Source of the DNA: Dreissena polymorpha
Lineage: Eukaryota; Mollusca; Bivalvia; Myida; Dreissenidae
Direction: 5' to 3'
Assembly: GCF_020536995.1 (NCBI RefSeq)
Contig: NC_068366.1
Location: forward strand, 27,717,363-27,781,362
Length of the DNA stretch: 64,000 nucleotides
Shown here: in pieces, positions 38,137 to 51,700 of the stretch
Layout: each line of letters begins with the position of its first letter
How positions within the stretch are numbered: position 1 is the first letter of the stretch
Position numbers and translations under genes: made by a program
The notes under the pieces: model-generated
What the model saw: the letters and a program-made list of their open reading frames with translations, nothing else
Database searches by the model: none
What the model was told of the DNA's origin: nothing

Positions 38137-41100
38137 GATATTAACTCCGCCAAGGACGGTCCCAAGCCCGCGCTGAAAAAAGAAGGAGGGTTGGGCGTGG
38201 GGCTAGCAACTCCACCATGTGAAAAAATGCTTGCTACGGAAACGACAACAAGGAAACAAGCGACAAACGGCGCCAGGAGTGAAGCAGACCAGGCAACTGG
38301 ACTTATGAAGGATGGGGATCAAAGCCGCAAGGATGTCCCCTGCCCGATAGCGGAACTCTTGACGCCAAGCGATGGATCAGAGTTTGATGTTGGAAAGCGC
38401 GAACACTCTACCAGACTGGAAAGCTAGCGCACGTGGTGAGTGAGCTGAACTGATCCAACCTGACCCTTATGGGAGTAACAGAAGCAAGATGGACTGGCTC
38501 TGGCAAGCAGAAGGTGAGTTCCGGAGATGTCATCATCTGGTCAGGAAGAACTGACAACGACCACCGGGAAGGAGTTGCCTTCATCATCAGCAAGAGCAAG
38601 GCCAACACCGTGCTACAGTGGAAACCTGTGAACGAGCGCCTGCTGTACGTCAGGACGAACTCCAAGAACGCCAAGCTGTCTGTTGTTGTGGGCTACGCAC
38701 CAATAGACGACGCGGAAGAACAGCAAGGATGCATTTCACGACGCCCTTCAAAGTGTTTTAGAGGACATCCCCCAACACGACGTGCTGATGTTGCTCGGCG
38801 ACTTCAATGCTAAGGTTGGCTGCCACAACAAAGACAGAGAGAGGACCATGGGAAGACATAGAGTGGGTGTGATTACCGACAACGGGGAGAGACTAGTCAA
38901 CTTCTGCCAACAGAACGACTTGGTCATAGGAGGGACCCTGTTTGCACACAAGGAGATCCACAAACTTACATGGACATCACCAGATGGCAGGACCCAGAAC
39001 CAGATCGACCACATCATCATCAACGGTCGGTGGAGGCACTCTCTGCAGGACTTCGTGTGATGCAACATGCAGACATCGGCAGCGACCATAGTCTTCTGGT
39101 GGCCAAGGTGACTTTGAAGCTCAGGAAAGCCAAGACAGGAGACATCGAGAACCAACGCTACTATGTGGTCAGGTTGAAAGATCCAAAAGTGAAAGAAGAG
39201 TTTAGGGTAACCCTCAGGAATAGATTTAGTATTTTGGAAGATGAGGCAGAACTGACCATCGAAGGCTTCAATAGATTAATGAAAGAGACAGGAGAGGAAG
39301 TTCTAGGCTTCAGAAAGAGCAAGAAGACAGAATGGATCTCAGAAGAAACATGGTCTCATATAGAAGAAAGAAGACATATCAAAAAGAAACTCGTTGGACA
39401 CCAAATCCCTAAGACTTAAGGAAAGAATTTCAAAGGAATATAGTGAGAAAGACAAGGTGGTGAAGATATCAGCCGGAAGAGGCAAGAGGAGGTACATAGA
39501 GAGGCTGGCAGAGGAGGCGGAGACAGCAGCCGAGCACAATGACATGAAGACAGTGTACCAGAACACCAGGAAGCTGAAGGGCGACTACGGCACAATGACC
39601 TTCCTGTGAGAGCTGAAGACAGAACTCATGTCACTGTGGAAGAGGAGAAGCTGAAGAGATGGAAGTAACACTTCGAGTCCATCCTAAACCACCCAGACCC
39701 ACCAACCCTCGCCGACATTCCTGAAGCTGAAGAGGACCTTGACATCAACCTGGGCAACATCACTGTAACGGAAGTCAATGAAGCTATCCATAAGCTGAAG
39801 AATGGGAAGGCGCCTGGCGACGATGGAGTGTGCCCTGAGATGCTGAAAGCAGAAGACACAATGACACCGCAGCTTCTTTGCCAGATTCTTCAAAAGATTT
39901 GGGACAGTGAAGAAGCGCCAAGCGAATCGAAGACCGGCACCATCGTTAAACTGCCCAAGAAAGGAGACCTGGGGAACTGTAACAACTGGCGAGGCATCAC
40001 TTTACTATCTCTCACCGGTAAGATCTTCAGCCGCATCATCCTTCAACGCATCTCAACAGCAGTGGACGGTATCCTTCGCCAGGAACAGGCAGGCTTCAGG
40101 AAAGGCAAGTCCTGCATTGACCACATCTTTGTCCTGCGACAGATCCTTGAACAGTCCCATGAATGGAATGGATCCCTCTACGTGGTTTTTGTGGACTTTC
40201 AGAAGGCCTTCGACAGCCTACACCGAGACTCCCTCTGGAAGATTCTGCAAAAAAAAGGAACCCTCAGAAACTTGTCAACGTCATCAGTCCTGTACGAAAA
40301 CTTTGAGTGCAGAGTCGTCCACAACAACCAGCTCACTGAACCATTCATGGTGGAAACTGGAGTGAAGCAATGATGTATCCTCTCGCCGCTCCTCTTTTCA
40401 ATGGCAATTGACTGGATCATGTGCCACACCACAGAGGGAAGGAGGCAAGGAATACAGTGGACGCTGACATAGCTGCTAGATAACCTGGACTACGACGACG
40501 ATATCGGTCTACTTGCTAGCAGGAAACAGGACATTCAGCAGAAGACACAACAGTTGGCACTGTCAGCAAGCACCATAGGTCTCAGGGTTAACATTGGAAA
40601 GACTCAGGTCATGAGGAAGAACACCAGAGTGGGCGATCCAATTACCATCAATGGCCAGCCTCTGCAAGATGTGGACGAGTTCATTTACCTAGGCAGCAAG
40701 GTCACCACAGATGGAGACTGTGCAAGGGAGATCAACACGAGAATCAGCAAAGCCAACCAAGCCTTCACGATGCTGAAGCCCATCTGGAGGACCACAAGTC
40801 TTAGCATGCTCACCAAGCTCCGCATCTTTAAAAGCAACGTGCTGAGCGTCCTTCTATATGGGTCTGAGTGTTGGAAGACCACTGCTACCATCGAGCGCAA
40901 ACTGGAAGTCTTCCAGAACAAGTGCCTACGACGGATCATGAGTCTTCTGGCCAAAAATGATCATGAACATGGAACTGCATAGAAGAGCTGGCACAAACAG
41001 CATCGCTGAGACCATCGCTTTGAGGCGATGGAGATGACTAGGCCACGTCTGCAGAATGCCACACATCTTGCTACCAAGGGTGGCAATGAGATGGACGCCA

Positions 41101-41255
41101 CAGGGGAAAAGAAATGGTGGACAACCAAGAGAGACGTGGCGCCGAACCGTTGAGCGAGAGCTCAAGAACAGAGGCCTCACTCTGCAGAAAGCATCCGCAA
41201 CAGCAGCTGACAGACCAATGTGGCGCTCCCTTGCCGTCGCCTCAAGCACCCAATA
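38137..41255 (+). mobile_element. LINE with endonuclease and reverse transcriptase, RTE/CFDP2-like, broken
   Basis: Fragments in several frames follow the order of one non-LTR element. The EEP endonuclease runs from about 38393 to 39110: RTLYQTGKLAHVVSELN, LMGVTEARWTGSGKQK, MLLGDFNAKVG (about 38782), TWTSPDGRTQNQIDHIII and SDHSLLVAKV. The reverse transcriptase runs from about 39800 to 40700: PGDDGVCPEMLKAE, QEQAGFRKGKSCIDHIF, YVVFVDFQKAFDSLHR, then CILSPLLFSMAIDWIM. The C-terminal part reads FIYLGSKVTTDG and LLYGSECWKTT, to about 41250. The catalytic box, usually [FY]ADD, reads YDDD (about 40490). Several stops and frame changes make it inactive. It is GC-richer than the surroundings. Such endonucleases are often mis-annotated as craniofacial development protein 2. 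Confidence 0.88.
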
Positions 41256-41683
41256 ATGGTGAACAAATGTGCCAAGTGATTTTAAAATGTCACAATGAAT
41301 GACATATTTTTGGCCCAGACAAGCTCATTTATAGCCATTTTTGACCTTCAAACTCGAATTGTGACCTTGGAGATATTGACATGTATCTTTCGTGTGTCAC
41401 ACCGTCTAATGATGGTGAACAAATGTGCCAAATGATTTTAAAATCTCACAATGAATCACAAAGTAATGGCCCGGACAAGCTCATTTATGGCCATTTTTGA
41501 CCTTCAAACTCAAATTGACGTAAATCTTTCGCGCAACACACCATCTAATGATGGTTAACAAATGTGCCAAATGATTTTAAAATCTGACAATGAACAACAA
41601 AGTTATGGCCCGGACAAGCTTGTTCCGCCCGCAAATATCGCAAATCTAATAACCAGTTTTTTCCTTCGGAAAACCTGGTTAAA
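41256..41683 (+). repeat. HINE-like tandem units with AACCAGG-type terminal hairpin
   Basis: Units of about 130 bp recur: AATGGTGAACAAATGTGCCA, then ATGATTTTAAAATCTCACAA, GCCCGGACAAGCTCATTTA and TTTTTGACCTTCAAACTC. The end is a hairpin, AACCAGTTTTTTCC with GGAAAACCTGGTT, followed by AAAA. It directly follows the LINE, which may have inserted into it. Confidence 0.6.
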
Positions 41684-41714
41684 AATCCTACTAGAAGCAA
41701 GTACATAGCAGGCA

Positions 41715-41929
41715 TTAACCCTTTGCATGCTGGGAAATTTGTCGTCTGCTAAAATATCGTCTGCTGAATTTCTAAAATTAGCATTTTCTTCGATTTTTTT
41801 TCTTCAAAAAATACTATCAGAATAGCAAACAGTTTGGATCCTGATGAGACGCCACGTTCTGTGGCGTCTCATCTAGATCCAAACTGTTTGCAAAGGCCTC
41901 CAAAATTCGGTTCCAGCACTGAGAATTAA
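41715..41929. mobile_element. TTAA-flanked MITE, piggyBac type
   Basis: TTAA occurs at both ends (41715-41718 and 41926-41929). The ends are weakly inverted: CCCTTTGCATGCTGGGAA, with CCAGCACTGAGAA on the right. A 68-bp hairpin at 41825-41892 has the arm GCAAACAGTTTGGATCCTGA and the core GATGAGACGCC. TTAA duplications are the mark of piggyBac. The hairpin core is shared with 58154-58228. Confidence 0.65.
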
Positions 41930-42616
41930 AATCGTGATGACAAACAACAAATATAACAATTGGGAATTGCATTTTGAATCAGTTCATGTAAAATGTATTG
42001 GATAGTTCAATTTATTGTCAAAGTTGAGTTTGCCATTAGCTGTCTTTTTATACATTTATATTTTTGATATGCATGCATTAAGACATTTGTACATGTTAAT
42101 AAATGCCTTTTTTCAAAACCGTTGAAACAGTACTTTAAGGCCCATAACTAGAGCTGACTGACTCAAGTGTCACATGACAGAGACACTTCTACACACACCT
42201 TTGGCTTAAAACTATATATAAAGCATGTGGCTAAGAAATCCAATGAAATGTGAAGGCTGGTAAAAAGATTAACAACACATTGTAAATTGTAATTTTTAAT
42301 TTTGTTTTGTAGTTCATCCAGTATGTACAGTTGCTATACAAAAACTATGCACACATAAAGAGCAGAGGAAAGCATCAGTAATGAATGAAATACAAAGATT
42401 GGAAAGAGTATACAATACTAAAGATTAGCAAGACCAAAAACACAGAAACATGAAATATGAATGAATGTTGACATTAAACAAGAGGACCATATTGTTCCTT
42501 TGACACTGACATGACAGAGCACAAACACCAGCCCTTATGAAAATAGTGCAGAAGTTGCTGCAATCCCTAATGCTCAAATACTGCTGTTATTAATCCCTGC
42601 ATGCAGTCCAAGAAGC
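41930..42616. other. 3' flank of the coiled-coil gene
   Basis: On the minus strand this follows the stop codon at 42617. Possible poly(A) signals are ATTAAA (forward TTTAAT at about 42295) and AATAAA (forward TTTATT at about 42011). Neither is decisive. No other feature was seen. Confidence 0.35.
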
Positions 42617-42712
42617 TCAAATGGTGCTAAGATCAATTCCAGCAGCTCTGGCAATGGCCTCCACCCTCTCCAACTCTCTCTGAGAGGCCTCATCAGCTGC
42701 AGTCAGCTGGTT
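42617..42712 (-). CDS. Coiled-coil gene, last coding exon
   Basis: The acceptor TTTACTTGCAG precedes 31 codons (NQLTAADEASQRELERVEAI, then ARAAGIDLSTI) and a TGA at 42619-42617. It enters in phase 0, matching the donor at 47002. Confidence 0.75.
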   Translation of the reverse strand, partial: NQLTAADEASQRELERVEAIARAAGIDLSTI

Positions 42713-45700
42713 CTGCAAGTAAAAAATGAGTGCTCTAGTAAGTCTGTTGAATTAAGTGGGAAATTACAAACCCCACAACATACATGTAAGGGGACAATCC
42801 ACTTGTGAGCGCAAAAGAAGGAGTTATTGCAATGTCATGCTGTATGTTTCATGCTTGAAAATAGAGCTAACAGAGGCCAGCAACCTTCACTTATTTGCTC
42901 TTGTTGGAGTTTCTTGCTTTTTTTCTAACAAAAAAAGTTTGTATAGCCACGTCTGTATATATTTTGTTATTTCAAATGTATATTCATTATTAGCTCATCT
43001 CTGCTACAGAAATGGCATTGTGATTTATGTTTACTTAATACCTTTTTCCTACCTGTTATTTTTTTTCTCAGAAATGCGGAAATGAGAATGTCTTAGCATG
43101 TTGACATATTCTTTGTAAATGTATGTGTTTAGATGATGTTCTATGTACAAGTCTCGAAAAAATGTCTGTCTGTCTGTAGCAGGAGTCAACAAATGTAAGC
43201 TATGATTGTTGCTATTTAGTAGTTTTTTTTAATTATTCTTATTTGCAAAATATCTCTTGAGACACCTAAACCTTGATTTTAAGAGAACATTATTCGTCTA
43301 TATCAAGTGATGTAGCCCTTGACATTTAAACTTGATGTTATGCCTCTCATGTAGAACGAAAAACACACATAAAGTTTTAACATGATGACCAAATGGATAT
43401 ATTTTATTGTTTTGAAATGAAATTTGTGGACTTAAAAAAGGGCATATAAGTTGAATAGTTATATCAATAATAATATCAACAAGAAACGTCCAAGACGGGT
43501 GATGCTCCCTAAAGTTTGTTTTTGTAACAATATTGTACTATATATTCAGATAAAAGGAAACGTTTTGAGGGCACCGTAGTTGGGGGGGCAATAATTTTTT
43601 TATACAAAATTTCAAAGGGCCATAACTTTGTGAAAAATCATCAGACTAGAACTTGCTGATAATATGCACATAACCTCTTGGTAGTGAAGCTTCCCATAAA
43701 GTTTCATTGAATTCCGGTCATTAGTTGCTGAGAAATAGCCCGGACAAAAAATGTGCACGGACGGACAAACAGACGCACACACCAACAGACGAAGCGGCGA
43801 CTATATGCTCCCCCCAAAATATATTTTGGGGAAGCATAATAAAAATAAATAAAATAGAAGTTTTTTTTTGGATAAAAAGAATACATTTTTGTAGTTTCAT
43901 GCCAAGAGCATAATTTGTTCTTGTTATTAATCAAATATGTATTTTTTTTCTTAAAGTGATCATTAACCTTTACCTCATTGATGCCACATGTAATCCTATC
44001 TTAGTATCTTTATATTCAAGATCTTTTAATTAGCTTATTTTATGTTTGACTTATTACAAATTAGTTGTTTTTCAGTTATTAAACATTAAACTTTTATCTA
44101 TAATACGCCCCCTTGGTGCAAAGAGGTACCATGTGACAGTGAAATTAGAAGGCACATGCCACCTTTTTGCACCAATGGACATTGACCCCACCCACCCCAT
44201 ATGCAAGCTATCTCGCAATCTGAACAAACAATACAGCACAATATTTATAACAAGAGCTGTCAGAGGACAGCGCGCTCGACTATTCGAGTGCTTGACAGTA
44301 TAAAGTAGGCCATCATGGGGAAATTGTTCATTTTCAATAATTTATTAGACGATTTTTCAAAAATAAAACAAGAGCTGTCACCATAGGCTGACTTATGCCC
44401 CCTATAAACGCTTGATAGAAGTCATGAGCTTTTTTCGAAACCTAAACGCAGATTTCAAAACCTAAACGCGGACCCTAAGGTAAAGGTCAAGGGAGTAAAA
44501 ATTTGTGTGTGTATGGAAAGGCCTTGTCCACATACACATGCGTATCAAATATGATGGTTATATCTCAAAAGACAAAAAAGTTATGATCATTTTTCAAAAC
44601 CTAAACGCAGATTTCAAAACCTAAACGCGGACCCTACGTTCAAGGTCAAGGTCACAGGGGTCAACATTTGTGTGCGTATGGAAAGGCCTTGTCCATATAC
44701 ACATGCATACCAAATATGAAGTTTATATCTCAAGGGACATAGAAGTTATGAGCATTTTTCGAAACCTAAACGCAGATTTCGAAACCTAGACTCGGACCCT
44801 AAGTTCAAGGTCAAGGTCACAGGGGTAATTTTTTTGTGCATATGGAAAGGCCTTGTCCATATACACATGCATACCAAATATGAAGGTTATATCTCAAGGG
44901 ACATAGAAGTTATGAGCATTTTTCGAAACCTAAACGCAGAGTGTGACGGAAAGATGAACAGAGGGACAGTCCAATCACTATATGCCCCCTTTTCTTCAAA
45001 AGGGGGGATAAAAAGGAAAAAAAATAATTTATTTTTGGGGGAGGGGGGGGGGGGTTGAGAGGGGAATTATGTGGGGTGCGGTCATTTATAAGATGATGCT
45101 TCGAAAATAAAAAAAGGAATTTTTTTTTATTTTTTTTTGTGTGGGGGGGAGGGGGGGGGGGGGGGGGGTAGGGGGTGTATGATGTGGGGTGTGGTCATTT
45201 ATAAGATGATCTTTCAAAAATAAAAAAGGAAAAAAAAAATTGGGGGGGGGTGGGGGTGGGGCAGGGAATCTTGGGTGGGGCGTGGGGTATTGTTTGGGTG
45301 GAATCCATTGTGGTATTCAGGTAAGTGTTGTTTTGTCGAAGTTTTAATAAAATCTGATCATAAATAAAGAAGTTATGGCAATTTAAGCAAAATGTTCAAT
45401 TATCTAAGTATAAAAGGGGCCATAATTCTGTAAAAATGCTTGATACAGTTGTCTGCTCTTGTTTATAGGTTGGGGTCATGTTGGTAAACAAGTAAGCAAA
45501 ATATGAAAGCAATATGTCAAGGGACACAGGAGATATTTGGGGTAGTACGCAAACTTTAACATAGATTTATCAATAATATGCATATTCTAAGTATTAAAGG
45601 GGCAATAATTTTGACAAAATGCTTGATAGAGTTGTCTGCTCATGTGTATAGGTTGGGGTCATGATGATAAACAAGTATGCAAAATATGAAAGCAACATGT

Positions 45701-48700
45701 CAAGGGACATTGGAAATATTTGGGGTAGTACGCAAACTTTAACATAGATTTATCAATAATATGCATATTCTATGTATAAAAGGGGCAATAATTCTGTCAA
45801 AATGCTTGATACAGTTGTCTGCTCTTGTTTATAGGTTGGGGTCAATCGTCATGATGGTAAACAAGTATGCAAAATATGAAAGCAATATGTCAAGGGACAT
45901 TGGAAATATTTGGGGAAGTACGCAAACTTTAACATAGATTTATCAATAATATGCATATTCTAAGTATAAAACGGGAAATAATTCTGTCAAAATGCTTGAT
46001 ACAGTTGTCTGCTCTTGTTTATAGGTTGAGGTCATGATGGTAAACATGTATGCAAAATATGAAAGCAATATGTCAAGGGACAATATAGGGAAATATTTAG
46101 CGTAATACGCAAACTTTAACATTTGCACGTTAACGCAGACCCTGGGGTGAGTAGGATAGTTCCATTATATATATTTCATATATAATAGTCAAACTAAAAA
46201 GCAATAGTAAGTCAAGCCACAGAGAAACACATTGGTTGTCATGCATTCATAAATCAGTTAAGTTGGTTTTTTATGGCAATTTCGGGGCCGATATTCGGCC
46301 CCATTCCCCTAAAAAAAGAGTATATATTTTCCCCCAATTTTGTAGAAAAAAATCCCCTCCAAAAGTAAAAAAAAAAAAAAAAAAATTTTTTTTCAAGAAA
46401 TAACTGATAAATATATTTCAAATTTATTTCAAAAACAACTAAGTATATAACTATAATTAATATGATTTTTTATTGTTATAAAGAGTTATATTAAATTAGT
46501 TTTTCCCAAATCAGTGGACTTTTCACATGAATTGCATTTTTTGCCCAAAATAGTCAGAAAAAGGCCTGATGTATATATATTGTGTCAATTTTTGTTGATA
46601 AAATCATTTCAATTTGGTCCATTTTATTGATAAAAAATGCTCAAATTTGCCATTTTATCGATTACAAAAATCCCAATTAGACTCAAATTGGCTTGGAAAA
46701 CTGAGACTGTGCATGACGGCTGCAATGTCTGAAACTAATGTTGAAAAAATAATTGATATATATTTAAGAAAAAGGACAGCGATATTCAGCTGTGAATATT
46801 ACACTCATACATACATGTTCATTCATATAATAAAAATCATTACATTATAAAAGAGTGAATTTTTTATTTTCCCCTTTTCCTTAAAAAAACGACGTGTTTT
46901 TCCCCTTTGGACGGGCCCCGCCACCATTCCCCTATAGGTGAAAAAAACCACACTGAAGTTTTAGATAGCAAACCTGATTTCAGCACAAAGAGGGCACCAA
47001 CCTGCATGAACTCTGCATTATCCATGAATTCTTTAAGTGCATCCGAGTGGAAAGTGACATACTGGTCAAGGTGGTTTTTGGCTTTCTGCTTCTCCTGCTC
47101 TTCCCTGCAGTCATAAAACATTGGAATATTTACCATTAAACATTTAGAGAAGTTGTGATCTAAACAATGGTTATATGGTTAAGATTTAAATACAACAAGA
47201 GATGTGTTTGTCAAAAACACAATGCCCCCTTCTGCGCCGCTTTGAAGCCATATATTTCAACTTTGATATTAAAGGATGACCTTGACCTTTCACCACTTAA
47301 AATGTGCAGCTCCATGAGATACACATGCATGCCAAATATCACGTTGCTATTTTCAATATTGCAAAAGTCATGACCAATGTTAAAGTTCAAAAACTATATG
47401 CCACCCTTCAGGGGCATAAAAACGAGATGAAGAGAACTGAATTAGTAAAACAGCAAAAGCTGCATACAGAAGACATATAAGAAAAAAAAATGTACATTGC
47501 ACACTAGTAGTTGAAAGGCACACTTAAGCATCAATGAAGAATACTTGATCACAAAAATAGGGGGGCTGTGGGGGTGGGCACAGATTGATTTCAGTGAAAC
47601 AGATAAAATATGAAATTTAGAGAAAATATTCTGTGTTTACATATATGCTAAGTGAGAAAAAAAACAACACAGCTGACATCAGAAACTGTTGTATTTATCG
47701 CCCAATTCGAACCAGCAAAATAAAAAGTGCTGTCACCAGAAAATAAAACAAAACCCAATAACTCAATAAATATCAAAGAAAGAGTTATGGTTCTTTTACT
47801 CTGCACTTATTCTCAGTCTTGTTATGATTATATGAAGTTTCATTTGAGTTATGATCTGTGCTAGACAATTACACTATCTAAGTGGGCTCTGCACAAGAAA
47901 ATAACAGTCACAATAACTCCCAAAACATTGAAGAGTGCTATAGTTCTTGCAATCTGCACTTTTTGACCATCTTATGGCCTTACATGCCAAATACCAAACC
48001 TCTGTGGTTTCATAGATGTTTAAGATTTTCATCAACATGTAAGAGAATTTAAAAACATATCAAAATTGACCCCTGAGTCATAAAATGGTAGAGGACTACT
48101 ACATTTGTATACAGTGTTATATGCCACATATAAGATCTCTCTCTCATGTCGTTTATAGAAGATTTTACGTTATATTGCTTAAAGGCGTGATTTGAACAAA
48201 TTTAGGGAATGCCACTGGACGATATTTCGCACAAATTTAAGTCATTGCAATAAGAAATGTATTCATGTTTTCAGCTCTAATGACTAACATATGAAACAGA
48301 TCACAACAATTTGAACATCATGGAGAGTGGGACACCAAAAGATCATTCCTATATTGTTTTGATTAAATCTCCAGGCAGTTCAGGAGAAGTCGTTAGTCGT
48401 GAAGTTTACCGATGCACACCCTGATGGATTAAGATCATCCTTAAAGCTCTTGATGAGCACACTGCGCTAAGCAGAACTAAAATCATCAAGGACATTGCCC
48501 TATTTATGTTTAAGAATTAATTCAAACTCTTCCTAAGCCCTATCAATACAACTTGGGAAAGAAAGGGATTCAGCTGAAAGGAGAAGAAATCACACCCTTG
48601 TATAATCCCCATAAAGATGATTGATTGGCATGGCCTTAAATGGAGAGTTGAACAGTACCAGGGTAGTCTCCAATTTGCTCTACATGCACTCTCAGGGGTG

Positions 48701-51700
48701 TGATTAAGGTGAAGTCTGAGGGGAGGAAAATTCTGTAGACTGATTTTGACTCCCTGGATCACGTGCATAACGCAATGACAAACCTCAAAATAGACATTTT
48801 AATAAACACCATCTTAAACTTATGAACAAAATATGAAACCCATTTTAAAATACCGATTTTAATTGGAAGATTGGGAATTCAATCGACAGCCAATGACATC
48901 GCTCGTTTGAAAAAATATTAAGACAGAATACCTGTGTAATATGCACAGAGATTTCGCAGGTGGTGGATTTTTGGGACGCTTATGAAATACACCTGCGGGA
49001 TCGGTTGTGCTTTCACCCATTTTTTTTCGAATTAACGCAAATCGCGGAAATGACCTCGGATAACCCAATCCGCGGAAATCTGCGGAAAAAAATCACACCC
49101 CTGACTCTCCCCTGTATGCTTACCAATGTCTGAGCCTCTTGATCTCGTTGTCCAGGCCGCCCAGTGTGAGTGTGGAGTGGTCGTTTAGCTGCACAATGTC
49201 TGTCTGTAGGTCCTCACACTTCTGCTGGAGCGTCTCCAACTGCTTCTGGTTAAACTGCACCACAACAAACACACATAAACAACATACTGTGTGTCACATA
49301 AAGCATAAAAGGCATGCAAAAGAAGATTATTTTGGGACACTTATGTATAAACGTAGTAACTTAAGTTAGCTAAACTATTTACCTGGCCAGTCACGAATTC
49401 TTTTGTGATAAAAATTCCTCAACTTAGGTAAAAAACGTTAATTACTGGATTTCATTGTACTTGATTTGCCCGTGACTTCCTTGTTAACTATGAGCCATTA
49501 ATCATCGGTTAACTATGTACATGTATTTATTTGTTAATTGCAGTTGCCACCTTTTCATAGTTAGTTAGGAGGATTTTCAGAGGAAGGACTGAGAAAACGC
49601 CCAGCCATGAAGTTATTTGTAGAATAAGACCCTTTTTTTATATTACTTATACACAGACGAATTTGTGAATGTAAACTGGCTAAATATTTGGAGAAATTAT
49701 TTGTAATTAAAGAAACTGAAACAGAAATTACATTGGACTTGAATTCCTCCATAAACTTGTTGTACATTTCATCACTTGTTATTGTACAGATGAATTGACA
49801 ATATTAGACTTGCCAAATTCACCATGTAATCAACTGCATTCACTTAAGTTATACGGTTCACCTCATAACAGCAAATTGCGTATGTCCTGTTAATGGTACA
49901 AGCTATGAGACATGTGGTCATGTACAATTGAATTACAACACAACCATTTCAACATACAACCAAGGCTTTCTGTGGAGGTTTTAAAGTTTTAAGTATAATT
50001 ATAGTATTATATAAATGTAACATGTGCCTCAATGGCCGTGTCCAATTGTGGCCATTTACCAGGGGAAATGCCCTGCATGTAAGAGAACCACACAAGGGAA
50101 ATCTGTAAGGAGATTTATACTGCACCAGCATGTAAGAGAACCACACAAGGGAAATCTGTTAGGAGATTTATACTGCCACCAGAATGTAAGAGAACCACAC
50201 AAGGGAAATCTGTTAGGAGATTTATACTGCCACCAGCATGTAAGAGAACCACACAAGGGAAATCTGTTAGGAGATTTATACTGCCACCAGTATGTAGAGA
50301 ACCACACAAGGGAAATCTGTAAGGAGATTTATACTCCCAACCAGTGGCTTCCGACAAGAATTGTTAAGTACGACAGTAAAACATCTTTAAATCAGAATCA
50401 CAACGGGATTGCAAAACTGTTGAATAATTGATGGCCTTGAGTGATTGATGTGTACATACTGAGAATTCATAATAACTCACTTAAATATTCAACCATCAGA
50501 GAAACGATGTATATTTGACAAGATAAATCCTAAATAAATGGTAATAAATACTTGAACTGTTCAATTATAAACATTTGTACAAAAAGGGTAAAATTTAAGA
50601 ACAGCATTTTAGAAAATTAACAAGAGCTATCCATGCACAGTTATCACAAACCCACATAACAATTTGAAATATTCAGTCTTGATAAATCCTGTATTTTAAT
50701 TATTGATTACTAAGTTTAACTTTAATGGTAGCAATATGGTTCTTGTGAGACTAAAATCATCTTGTGTAGTTAAATATTAGATCCATGTTATTTTAAAATC
50801 CTTTTATGCATGGTTTGTTTAGTAAACAAGACTTATTTCTAAAACAAGAAAGAAAAGATGGTCTTGTGTTGCTCACTTGTATTTGAGCAGATAAGAATGT
50901 TGCATTGAAATTCTATATTAATAATATGACCCTGGGGTGTTGCAATTTTAACCCCATGGGCATTTTTCTAACAGTCCTAAAAGCTCATCCTGCACATTGG
51001 AAGGTGCGATAAAAAATCTTAAGTTATATCTCCTTAGACCTCTTGGTATGAACTTAACCTTAAAGGCGCAACATAGTTCTTGTGTGCAAGACATGGTCTC
51101 ATTAAGGTGTCATTTCTTCTTAGTTATATTTAAAACCTCCAATTTAGCCCAGGACAGTAAAAGGTTAAGATAAGCACTCAGCATATTAAGATAAGCACTA
51201 TGCATATTATGATAAACTCTCAGAATGTTATGATAAACTCTCAGCATATTATGATAAACTCTCAGCATATAATGATAAAATCTCAGCAGATTATGATAAA
51301 CTCTCAGCATATTAAGATAAGCGTTCAGCATATTATAATAAACTGTTAGGATATTAAGATAAGCGCGCAGCATATTAAGATAAACTCAGCATTATATATT
51401 ATGATAAACTCTCAGTATATGATAAAAAATCAGCAGATTATGATAAACTCTCAGCATATTAAGATAAACTCTCAGCATTATACATTATGATAAACTCTCA
51501 GTATAATATGATAAACTTTCAGCATTTTATGATAAACTCTCAGCATATTATGATAAGCACTCAGCATATTATGATAAAATCACAGCATATTAAGATAGGC
51601 ACTCAGCATATAATGATAATCTCTCAGCAAAATCAATAAGCACTCAGCATATTAAGAAAAGTGCTCAGTATATTAAGATAAACTCTCAGCATATTATGAT

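Noticed and set aside
38782-39060. Endonuclease-like frame as a host craniofacial development protein 2 gene
   Set aside because: It lies in order before a reverse transcriptase with stops and frame changes, so it is the endonuclease of a LINE.
45150-45170. Long G run as a sequencing gap or telomere-like signal
   Set aside because: It sits in a G-rich tandem repeat with clear unit structure. There is no TTAGGG repeat.
50024-50431. Repeating peptide containing REPHKGNLLGDLY that might look like a zinc-finger array
   Set aside because: The 54-bp DNA repeat is a multiple of three and is open on both strands. There is no Cys2His2 spacing.
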